Positions 21,101-28,999 of a stretch of DNA of 64,000 nucleotides are shown here, piece after piece. How positions within the stretch are numbered: the stretch's first letter is position 1; every line of letters begins with the position of its first letter. Made by a program: the position numbers and the translations under genes. The notes below the pieces were generated by a model. That model worked only from the letters and a program-made list of their open reading frames with translations. It had not been told where the DNA came from and made no database searches. The DNA is from Seminavis robusta (lineage: Eukaryota; Bacillariophyta; Bacillariophyceae; Naviculales; Naviculaceae), in assembly GCA_903772945.1 (NCBI GenBank), contig CAICTM010000249.1, positions 1-64,000 on the forward strand, written 5' to 3'.

Positions 21101-21422
21101 CGGGTGGAACAGGGGCATCAATAATAACAGGCAATAGCTGTACTTGCTTCGAAGGAATCCTGCAGCGATAGTCTCGAGAGAGTGACTGCTGCGGCCGGCC
21201 GAGGAAATAAGTCTGATGTTGAACAGTTCGATAGAGGTCACACGCAGAGCAAGACACTAAACCAATGGCAAGACACGTCTCTCGTTCAAACCATGCGCAA
21301 GTGATTGGAAGGGTAACAGCAATGCCTGGCCTGGCAGGGCCAACAAGGACGTTTTCGACAGAGGATTCCTGCTCTCTTGTTCTTCGAGTAGTGGCTGCAG
21401 CAGCCACTGCAGCTGTTGCCAT
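18114..21422 (-). CDS. Putative DDE-type transposase-like protein with zinc-binding insert
   Basis: The start is taken at the ATG at 21422 (MATAAVAAAATTRR), giving 1,102 aa; the frame is open about 20 codons further up to another ATG at 21482. Residues 1-270 are low-complexity Ala/Thr/Arg with basic clusters (KKRK, RRPRKR) that may act as a nuclear localisation signal. A globular core follows. VLLAHTLDGAQLTAH has D491, NIVSPQDMSSIW has D585, and FSQQGWEAMNQKLKHFYF has E979. Their order, beta-strand contexts and helical C-terminal position fit an RNase H-fold DDE triad with a large insertion. A Cys/His cluster (CYACMCHNH, CPTCQ, CFCH) follows the second Asp and looks like zinc binding. The motif combination is familiar from unclassified element-like proteins of algae and marine animals, but I cannot name the family. 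No terminal repeats were found by eye. Confidence 0.55.
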   Translation of the reverse strand: MATAAVAAAATTRRTREQESSVENVLVGPARPGIAVTLPITCAWFERETCLAIGLVSCSACDLYRTVQHQTYFLGRPQQSLSRDYRCRIPSKQVQLLPVIIDAPVPPAPAEEYSGVRRSARHSGKKRKAIIIPDSSGDEDDRTEEIVPPRRPRKRSALGDISNGARSAKASRAEAPTAITAATSTVTSPREETNATTAATALLTAPNPLLGNPTGVAAVTATKLTRKQNGVRTSTSVATAGDFPSRLLDNSFKSIPVTNTKPRSTLPSQQSLVNSSVWFRWYTSKGRQLDKDLHKAVMDEIGKDKKNGNSKLRRINLDLFARVIWSVIGFVYPSRWLRSRAKALVEVVFGYFLTTFPDFFHDILLKKSSQLIRKERMQAWKFQRTMDLFATGGLNYEACNSLRSGVEELPKSSQDGVIPHGTTIARTAKQLEQHAEEDFGLSIVETINDHGPTLRFDFEIYLRMILAGFGLDHHAETGSLSEPVLLAHTLDGAQLTAHLGHVTAGVKIIDPRAVDPITGRNLFLDHLYQSRDLCFPCQITFGRDCKDLYTDCFHQFHSLFNGGLVIPSLGDLPELSNFNIVSPQDMSSIWKTTGLGGGSHQTLLFCYACMCHNHQKHLFQTGSNRCPTCQRLKVGKCFCHPVNDQTFLGSTREVLKKYVEDAVDDGYEKLKAVSKRSNLRTNPHQVDKASDKTHIDFVPLTDLDMKGYKNFLRSELKLRLGSNKTALREAMNRSIDDRRALLKSLVAKEDTLWLARQTLTRHDQVNSLTDKLLCEEAIPCILHLEMRVNEKLFWSLLSQALDRYQEADGKVRKEMIKVVTECVKDSILGDENHGRSAQWTFPLRDGGKQVEPRTMTNTQSRKCVRGMKTLATLIFSQQFDEKSRTPTITRANNAALLKQWHDLMDGYQPLMTMARQKEDVTTQDLDSFHLMANRFMTQYVTLFDGQGITNYIHMIGSGHLHYYLMRYGNLYKFSQQGWEAMNQKLKHFYFNNTNHGGCAGNSNGDMIRGDHVRPLMRMCQRSLMWRLGHGDAFFQTQTIAANEDNGEYQLDINNSESQLESQNRSSYLEEVAVEVPKTGSQSHVPLEDLFEDEVAEPGNALL

Positions 21423-21482
21423 GATGCGCCGCGATCCAGTCGATGGGACCTGACAGATCAACCAAAAGAATCGAATCAACAC

Positions 21483-22426
21483 AAGAGTTTTCTTTCAGTC
21501 TGGGAAGCCCGTAAGAACCAGTAACCTTAACTCAGCAACAGCAGCAAGAAGAAGAAGAAGAGGAACTTGAACTACACTCAGGCCGGTTCACCCAGGCAGT
21601 TTTCGCAACCGAGATGCTGAGATGCTTGGACACACCATCCACTTGCTCAACGTTTGGCTGGCTATCATCCATGTCCCTACCGGTATGACATAGTATCACT
21701 CATCATTAAAATTAAATTTTTGCAACGCTGCAAACGGGATAGCCACCGTACCGTTAATAGTCTACTGTCTACTGTATTGATACCTTCTCAGAGTGAATAG
21801 AAAGCGTGTCGTTGACTTTGTCGTTCATGCATGCCTTTATTTAAAAAACAGACAGCTTCTATTAACTTATTTATTAAAGGTGTTTACCTTCAAATTTGAG
21901 GAAAAATATTCATAACTACAAGACTACATGTACGTCTAAGTTTACTGGTACTTTTGCTCCATATGATTTATGAGCACTTGCCGTACCGTCACCAAAAGTT
22001 CCGATGCGAACTCCATTTCCTCATTTTTAAGCTTTTTCGAGAACCGCAAAAAGCAAACGAACTGGCAAGCTCTTGCATTGATACAAGCCACCAGCCACAA
22101 GCTACAACATGTACCGTATGTGGACTCGACTGTCACTCTACCAGCTACCTGTAGGTACCAGCCACCGTCAGGCATGGACTCGACTCGTTACCTCTCCATT
22201 CTGACTGGGTGCTTCCTGGGTCCAGGTCTTAGATTCGATTGAATCCTTCGATTCTCCTGGCAGCCCACGCAACTGATCAAGTTTCCCAGTTTCCTTGTAT
22301 CATAATTTCTACCCTCACCAAGTGTTCGAAAGTAGCTCGAACGGAAAAGCCCAAGAGCCGAAAATCTCAACAGAAAAGGTCCTCTAAATCGCTGCCCCCG
22401 ACATCCAAGTCCTTTCACCATCCATC
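21483..22426. other. Intergenic spacer between divergent genes
   Basis: About 950 bp lie between the 5' ends of two unfamiliar genes. AGAAGAAGAAG low complexity occurs near 21550, and an A/T-rich stretch at 21700-21960. I see no supported gene. Confidence 0.5.
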
Positions 22427-23784
22427 ATGCAAGCAAGAAGTCAATCTCAACGCAAAATGCCTCCGAAAGCCAGATCCTTGTAAGTCCAGATCTATCTCCG
22501 TTGGTTATATGCATAGAGACTGATAAATCGGCTCATCTTGTTATCTCTCTCTCTCCGGCGGTTAGCACGATGTTGGATCTTTTCAACAGCTCCTTCTCTA
22601 GATCTTTCAGAGGCAGCAGCAACAAACTCTCAAATTACAGCAACCATGCAAGAGATGAACAGAATGTCTTCTGTGCTGACTTCGTTTCAACCGAGTTCAT
22701 CATTGACAATCTGAAGAAAGTCAGGAACAACAATGATGTAGTCAATATGGAAATTGAAGACCTCTTAACCAGTTCACACCATTCCCTGCTACCCTTCATC
22801 AAAGCTTTGCTGATCTCTGGGAAAAGGGAATGGCAGTCTGTCAGATTTGTTGATGATGTGGAATCTGATTTGTTTGCATTGTGGCAAACCCAGAAGCAAA
22901 CCATCATGCAAGACTATGAGGAATCTATTGATGATTGCAGCAAGTACAAGGACATTGTCTCCTTCAATGCCAACATTCATGTTGCTCAGGGAACACCCTA
23001 CTATGTCTTGAGGGATATCCTACAATGCCTTAGACAAAGCAAGGACAAGACTATCGCCAAAGTCACCTTTGAAGGCAGCTTCGTTGGGATAGACACATCC
23101 CTTTTGCCATCCATGATCAAAAAGATTATAGACCCTGCCACAGGAAAGACAAAAGAGGAAATCATTATTTCTGTTGAATCTGGTTGGTCCAAGTGCTCCG
23201 CACTTGATTGGAAGATGACATTGAATGCTTGCTTGCGACAACTGCAGCAACCGATGGATGCAGCCACTGCTTCTGCCATACCAACAGAGACAGTCGGGGC
23301 ACAAACACTTAATCCACACCTTCAGAAGGCATCCACTAGCAAGGCGCCACTTAGACGAGTGAGGACATCTGAAGGGCCACATGGCATGAAGAGGAAGCAC
23401 TCGCTTCGCAGACTTAAGTCTGTCAATGATAGTTCCTCTCCAACTGGTCCGCAGAGGTCTGTTTCTTTGCCTTTGCAGAAAAGAGAAGCACAACAAGACA
23501 TTGGGGGCAGTGCTAACATGTCAAAGCCAACTGTGGAGCGGAAGTCTCGAAGACAGAGGCTCTCTAGCAACCAAAAAGCTCCCAAACAGCCAAAAGACAT
23601 GTCCTCAAAGTTAGGTTGTACTGACAGCCCCTCTTCGTCTTCAAAAGCCCACTTGTTTTCTGGGAGTGCAGAATCACCCGACTATGATTGGAAGATTGGT
23701 GTATACCTCAACAACAATGATCACCAGAATACGATTGGAAGATTGGTGTATACCTCAACAGTATATGCTCCCAAAGCAGCCTAG
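22427..23784 (+). CDS. Hypothetical protein, about 423 aa, two exons
   Basis: The proposed exons are 22427-22479 and 22566-23784. The intron starts GTAAGT and ends TTAG after a CT-rich tract, and the join keeps the frame (MQARSQSQRKMPPKARSFTML). A simpler alternative is a start at the ATG at 22570. The N-terminal half looks globular and acidic (EFIIDNLKKVRNNNDVVNME, LLPFIKALLISGKREWQSV). The C-terminal half is basic, Ser/Lys/Arg-rich and likely disordered (KAPLRRVRTSEGPHGMKRKH). I do not recognise a family. The last 30 codons are built from a duplicated 28-base segment that is read in two different frames, so the present C-terminus is probably recent. It neighbours the DDE-like gene, whose 5' end faces it. 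Confidence 0.55.
23686..23760. repeat. 28-bp perfect direct repeat inside a CDS
   Basis: The 28 bases beginning GATTGGAAGATTGGTGTATA occur identically at 23686-23713 and 23733-23760, with a 47-base period. Because 47 is not a multiple of three, the second copy is read in a different frame (DWKIGVYLN versus IGRLVYTST). Confidence 0.95.
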
Positions 23785-24283
23785 CAATTGGTTTGCTTCA
23801 CATATTTTGACTCCTGATCAAGAGCCACACCAAATCAGCGCTGCTAGGAGGGGAGAGCCGAGGTTATACTAATGAAGTAGGAGACCGGGAGCACCCCCCA
23901 AAGCAGGTCTTGGTGTGCCACTAGTTCAAATCTTGTTTGGCTGTGTGTTTGTTTCATTGCATAGGGAGTTAAACCCTAACAAAATGATAGAACTACCATG
24001 TACCATGCATTTATTCAATTCCCTATCTGCCCTATGCTAGATCTAGTAGACTGTTTTGGGTTTTATGTTGTGTAAATTATGAGCTGTTTAGCTAGATCCA
24101 GACAGGTATATAACCTGTCTGGCCAAACCTGCATTGGCTGGACTGAGCCTGCCATGCAGTCATGCCTATTGCACTATCCCTATGGATTTCGGCTTGCAAA
24201 CTCCATCCATCTAGCCTTTTATTCTAGATACACACAATTGTTCCATCATGGAGATTCAACCACCTAGCATGGGGCACATTATC
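23785..24283. other. Intergenic spacer, about 500 bp
   Basis: No gene is supported. It contains a perfect 10-bp hairpin at 24098-24122 and otherwise A/T-rich spacer between two convergent genes. Confidence 0.5.
24098..24122. other. Perfect 10-bp stem hairpin
   Basis: CCAGACAGGT at 24098-24107 pairs exactly with ACCTGTCTGG at 24113-24122 across the five-base loop ATATA. It lies between the 3' ends of two convergent genes, so a role in 3'-end formation or a remnant of a small element are both possible. No U-tract of a bacterial terminator follows. Confidence 0.7.
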
Positions 24284-25189
24284 TTAAGACTCCTTCTCTT
24301 TCTCCACTTCTGCCACTGAAGGTGGTCCTTCATAGGGGGCAAAAGTTCCCACCAAGTTATCGTACAAAAACAAATGTTGAGCATAGTTGATGGTAAACTT
24401 GCGGTGGTGCATTTCATGATTGCCGGATTTGTATCTCAGTAGTCCAGGAATGACATCAAACTCGACATCATATGGTGCATGATTGAACATGCCCAATATT
24501 GCATGGATATTGACAAACAGGAAAATGGAAATGCCATGAGCTCCTGTGGGTCCATAAGTAGCTGCCAGTATGGCTATCCACATACCCCCAACACCCAAAA
24601 CAAAATGTTCAATTGGGTGTTCATTTATAGCATCCCAATAGCCTCGAGTGGGATAATGTTCTCGATGATGATGTTTGTGGATGAGCGAATAATTCCAGGG
24701 TTGGTGCATCAGGTGGTGCATGGGTGCATACCACAAATCTTGGACTATGAACATGATGGCCAATGACCCCAGCAAGCTGAGAATGTGAAATTCTTGCCAC
24801 TGCAAGGGTGTGTGAGGTGAATGCCAGAGAAAATGACCCAGTTGTAAGAAATACACCCATTCATCAAAGGTGTTAATCATCAAGTAGACACAGGATTTGG
24901 CATCCAAGTCAGCAGTTCGAACAGGTTTGGGTGTTGTTCGGGTTGGGAGCAAGTTCTTGCGGCCACCAACCACAGTTTCCGCAAGTAACACAAAGATCAC
25001 ATTCTCATGCACACATACAAGACCTCTGAGCAACGCAGCTCCAATCAACCATTGCACCAGTGACATTTCCCAGGGATTCACCAAGCCAGGGTATTTGTAG
25101 GACAGGCAGCCAACAGCTACTGTGGTGAGCAAATCAAATAGGATGCTCTGTAGTTGTTGCTTGTCCCATTGGTTCCTTGGACAGGGCAT
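24284..25189 (-). CDS. Fatty acid hydroxylase/sterol desaturase superfamily membrane protein (copy 2)
   Basis: This is a paralogue of the gene at 12705-13670, in opposite orientation. From the first in-frame ATG (25189) it gives 301 aa; the frame is open upstream for about 30 more codons without an ATG, so a missing short 5' exon is possible. All three His clusters are kept: HHLMH, HKHHHREH and NHEMHHRKF, together with the adjacent YWDAINEHPIEHF. Long blocks match copy 1 exactly or nearly so, including LLPTRTT, AILAATYGPTGAHGISIFLF and the tail YEGPPSVAEVEKEKES. It is expected to be an ER or plastid-membrane di-iron oxygenase acting on a lipid, sterol or carotenoid; the substrate is unknown. 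The duplication is old enough for the N-termini to have diverged fully. Confidence 0.83.
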   Translation of the reverse strand: MPCPRNQWDKQQLQSILFDLLTTVAVGCLSYKYPGLVNPWEMSLVQWLIGAALLRGLVCVHENVIFVLLAETVVGGRKNLLPTRTTPKPVRTADLDAKSCVYLMINTFDEWVYFLQLGHFLWHSPHTPLQWQEFHILSLLGSLAIMFIVQDLWYAPMHHLMHQPWNYSLIHKHHHREHYPTRGYWDAINEHPIEHFVLGVGGMWIAILAATYGPTGAHGISIFLFVNIHAILGMFNHAPYDVEFDVIPGLLRYKSGNHEMHHRKFTINYAQHLFLYDNLVGTFAPYEGPPSVAEVEKEKES

Positions 25190-26186
25190 CTTGGGTGCAG
25201 CACCGCTTTTCGTGGCATCAGTGGTACCTCTACTGATACCGGTAGTGCGGGCCAATGTCTTGCTGGTAGCTGGGGACAATGTCTTGCTGCTAGTTATTGT
25301 GGAGGTCGTTGATACAGATATTTTTGACCAGGGATCGAGAACAATGCATGCGGGATGGACCCATGTGCAACGCAGCTAAGGATCCATTTCGATTATCATC
25401 GTCAGAGACAAAGGTGAGGCAAGCTTCGAGCGGTGAGCGACGAGGATCGACATTCACTTCGTTCGTACCTTGTAGTTCCACTGATCGTCGTCCTGATCTT
25501 TCCCAACCGGCGCCTGAGTTACCGTCGTCTGGTTCATGGTATTCCCGTCCGTCATAGTCATGGTGGCGTGCTTTTTACTTTTGGTTTGCTTTGGATGCAC
25601 TGTGCTTGTAGTATTGATTGTTGGGTTTTATCCTGTATGAGCTTCGAGATCGGCAAGGGCAAGATTGATTGATTGATTGATTGATTGATTCTCATTCGAA
25701 GTTCGAATGATACGTTTTTGGCAGCTTTCCGTGATCACGAATGATATGGCGCTCCATGTTCAATCCATGCATCCATCCGTCCTTCAATCCGTGTACAGTA
25801 CTGGAGCTCTCTGACCATTTGAAGCCCTTGGTGCCCTGACAGCCTGTGTGATAGCTGCCGGTAGGTTGTTTGGGCTGTTCGGGGGTCGCGGTTAGCTTGG
25901 AAGCGACCCACGCGGAACACAATGATATCACACGGCCGGTAGCAAACATGCAAAACCAAACCTAAACGCGGCGCATTGCCGTTCGATTGATCGTTCGAAG
26001 CCGTTTATTGCACGGGAATGCGCTACTCGGGACTCATTGTAATAGGTTTTGAGCTCTATTTCGATCAAAGGATGAATGGACGCAGGAGACGAACCATGGC
26101 AACACTTCTTCGACGGAGCCAACGAATTGAGTTGGCCACTCTTCATTCAGTAACTACTATAACGTGCTATTGTCATCACCATCATC
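25190..26186. other. Intergenic spacer with GATT microsatellite
   Basis: About 1 kb lies between the divergent hydroxylase copy 2 and eIF3k genes. It may contain an unrecognised 5' exon of the hydroxylase gene. No other gene is supported. Confidence 0.5.
25663..25690. repeat. (GATT)7 microsatellite
   Basis: Seven perfect copies of GATT lie in the spacer upstream of the eIF3k-like gene. Confidence 0.95.
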
Positions 26187-26891
26187 ATGGCTGCCACTCC
26201 CACTGAAGACGAAATCAAGGCTCTTGTAGCATCTGCGTCTCCCTACAGTCCCTCGAATAAGGTCAAGCTGGAGGCGTACTTGCGAGCACAGGCCACCGGA
26301 AACGCTGCTTATTCGTTTGAAGCCAATCGCATTCTGATGAAGTTGTATCAATTCTTCCCTACCACTGCTACCGTGGATGACAAGGAAAAGGAACGGACCA
26401 ATTCATCCCTCTCCTTGGTCTTGGCATTGCTGCAGTACCCCAATACCACGGATCTTCTAGCACTCAGTTGTCTGATCCCTGAACGACTCAAAGCCCAAGA
26501 ACCTTGCGCCAGCATTCTGCAATGCGCCGAATACTTGGATGCCTGCCAATTCACCGAATTTTGGAATGTCTGGAAATCTCTGGAAACCAATACTCATGCA
26601 GCCATTGCAGCTGTTCCTCTGACCAAACATCATGCAGTGCTTCAGGCTGGAATTTGCTCGGTATTGGCACTCACCTATCGAACGGCGCCGCTCAAAACGG
26701 TCCTGGCCGCACTGGACATTGCCTCGGGGGCAGAATTGACCAGTCGCCAAGATTTGGTGGGAATTGATAAGGCAGATGCCAGCAATGTCTATTTTGGTGC
26801 CACTGCCGACAATACCAAACGAAATCGAGTCTTTCAGGATGTGGACTTTACCTCCATTTCCAATCTCATGGCCAAAATTTCCAAGGAGTAG
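26187..26891 (+). CDS. EIF3K: Translation initiation factor eIF3 subunit K
   Basis: The protein is 234 aa, against about 218 in animals and plants. The N-terminal helical repeat region matches eIF3k: SPYSPSNKVKLEAYLRAQ, then YSFEANRILMKLYQFFP, and later AEYLDACQFTEFWNVWKSLE. The C-terminal winged-helix part ends with the typical DVDFTSISNLMAKI. eIF3k is a non-essential peripheral subunit of the eIF3 complex that scaffolds 43S pre-initiation assembly in the cytoplasm. There are no introns. It is a single-copy housekeeping gene, a useful anchor for synteny. The ATG lies in CATCATCATGGCTG. Confidence 0.9.
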   Translation: MAATPTEDEIKALVASASPYSPSNKVKLEAYLRAQATGNAAYSFEANRILMKLYQFFPTTATVDDKEKERTNSSLSLVLALLQYPNTTDLLALSCLIPERLKAQEPCASILQCAEYLDACQFTEFWNVWKSLETNTHAAIAAVPLTKHHAVLQAGICSVLALTYRTAPLKTVLAALDIASGAELTSRQDLVGIDKADASNVYFGATADNTKRNRVFQDVDFTSISNLMAKISKE

Positions 26892-27690
26892 ACATACATG
26901 TACTACTATTAATAATAAAAGTTGGAGAGCAGGAGTAAACAAAACACTAACAGCTACATATCTCACACAACATTGACTTCAAGGTAGCCTCAATGACTGG
27001 AGCTTACAACAACAGCCAAATTCTGAAATTAGTCGTCTAACTTGAAAGCAGCCCTTCAACCCAAATTTCCAAATGAACACGCAGGTTCTTATCGTTGTAG
27101 TACACTGCTATTTGCAAACAGAATGCGGGCTTGGAAGATCCAGCTAGCTAGGGGCTACTACATTGATCAATACAGACGTTGCATATAGCTGATCTCCGGT
27201 TTTGTCGTTCTCCCCTTCCTCTACTTTCCTCCCCTCTTCTTTCCTTGAGAAGTCACCTTGGAACCTTTCTCGTAGGTTGGTGAATCGGTGGCGCAAGGTT
27301 CTCGTCCAGCCTACCAGTACCATCGCAGGTCTTCATCGATGTCGTGATCATCTCGTGTACCGTACGGGGTGGTCAATGCTCTGAAAATACCTAAAGGAAG
27401 AATGCCAACAAGCAAGCTAAAGCTTGGCAACATATGTGTTCTACTATACGAAACCACGGGTACAATCCAAGTGTCTGACTACAGTCTACGGTACGGTATC
27501 GGTACGGTAGTGTCCAATGACCAAAACCACCCAACAAACTCAAGTTTCACACCCGTGAAACTGTCAAATCGTGACAGCCCAGAGCTCAGCGCGCCCGTCC
27601 TTACACGCTCACAAAGGACTTTTGATGATCGACCCCAGAAACGAGCAGAGTAGAGTACTTCCACCTGCCGCAGTAAAGTAAACCCTCGCC
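26892..27690. other. Intergenic spacer, about 800 bp
   Basis: No supported gene. It contains palindromic GGTACGGTATCGGTACGGTA-like sequence near 27488-27507. It must include the eIF3k 3' end and the promoter of the protease-like gene. Confidence 0.5.
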
Positions 27691-28873
27691 ATGGGTGCAT
27701 GCTCAAGCAAGTCGCAAGAGCTTGCCCTCGATGAGTCAATGAAAGACTTCCGACGAGAGATGGAGTTCCGACGAGAGATGAGACAGTCATTGTACAAAAT
27801 CGATTCGAACGTGAGATTGCTTTGCGAAAGCACGCTCTGTCCAACTGCGACGATGATGGCAAAAGGCCTTCACTGTATCGATACTTGTAGGAACGAACCG
27901 AATTGGCCATGGCCTCCATGTGAAACTTGAAGGATCCGAGCTCTTCATCCTCACCGCGGCACACGTTGCGTGTAGGTTGATGGCCAAGGAAGACGTCTCG
28001 GTCGAGTGGTTTCCTTGGAAAGACAATGCACATGTGGCAGGGTTAGACGTGAAGGATGTGTTCATTCCACGATCATGTGTTGAGACGGGTCAAGCTGATG
28101 TAGGCCTTATCCAAATCGAGTTCCTTGGCGTCAACGTGGAAGAAAGCATGGAATCACATCCCATTCTCGTGTCCGACCATCACCAGGTTGGACAAACGGT
28201 TGTGGGTGTCGGTTCAACCGCATTCCATATCAGGGGAGATCATATTTTCTCAGAAAACGAGCGAAGAATGGTCAACTCACCCTCCAGACCTGGCATGAGT
28301 GGTTGTCCCCTGTTTGATTCGACTGGCGCTGTCTTTGGGGTGGTCCATGGTTCCACCAAGCATCGTGCCAGCACTCTGCGTAATGCAACGGACAGTGGCG
28401 GTCAACCTTCTTCCTTCTTGTACTGCGACTATCCCTTGAAAGTCAAGCACACGCTGCTAAAAGTCGGTCAACGTTGGTGCGTGGCACTTGAAAAGGCAGA
28501 GGCATTGCCCGAAGAATTCTCTGATGGCTTGATGGCCGAATCGCTCGACAGTAGTGATATATTGAACGACAACCATCGAACATTCGTAAAAGACTTTGGA
28601 GCCACTCTGGAACTCGACAAGAAAGAAATCCAAAAGTTGAGCATGAACGGAATGATGATTGACCTCGCAAACAAGAGTCTACCTAACGAGGAGTCGGAAC
28701 GGTTGGAACTACCCGGGGATGGAGAACACATCGTGGTGTTAACCCCAGTTCGAATGCAGGAGACTACAGGGATACCAACCTATCCATTGTCACAGGGCCA
28801 CTCGAATGGCATCCCAGCCGTCACTCCTTCTCCCGAGAAACTAGGCGTTGGGGCAAGTGAACAACCACAGTAG
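27691..28873 (+). CDS. Lipid-anchored trypsin-like serine protease, interrupted by a one-base frameshift
   Basis: Two frames overlap. The first opens at 27691 with MGACSSKSQ, a strong N-myristoylation/palmitoylation signature (Gly2, Cys4), and runs into a stop. The second covers the protease domain and ends at 28873. They can be reconciled only by skipping one A in the AAAA run at 27861-27864, giving about 393 aa with the join MMAK-AFTVSILVGTNR. The catalytic triad of a chymotrypsin-fold protease is visible: His in ILTAAHVAC, Asp in GQADVGLI and Ser in SRPGMSGCPLFDS. There is no signal peptide, so the protein would face the cytosol on a membrane. The cause may be a sequencing error in a homopolymer, a recent pseudogene or +1 recoding. 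A direct internal repeat (FRREMEFRREM) lies in the N-terminal helix. Confidence 0.6.
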
Positions 28874-28999
28874 AGTTTAGGGGCTACGTGATTCATGTGT
28901 GCTACTTTGGTGCCACAAAAGACACTTCCAAATGGAAATGTTACCCTCGTCATCCTTTGGCGACTAAAGCAGATTGTCTGACATGGTTAACTAATTTAG

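Noticed and set aside
20551-21171. 206-codon frame opposite the DDE-like gene
   Set aside because: It lies wholly over the low-complexity Ala/Thr/Arg-coding region of the gene on the other strand and is explained as a shadow of it.
23850-23960. tRNA-like segment with GTTCAAATC
   Set aside because: The bases flanking the loop do not pair into a T-arm stem, and no acceptor stem or anticodon arm could be drawn.
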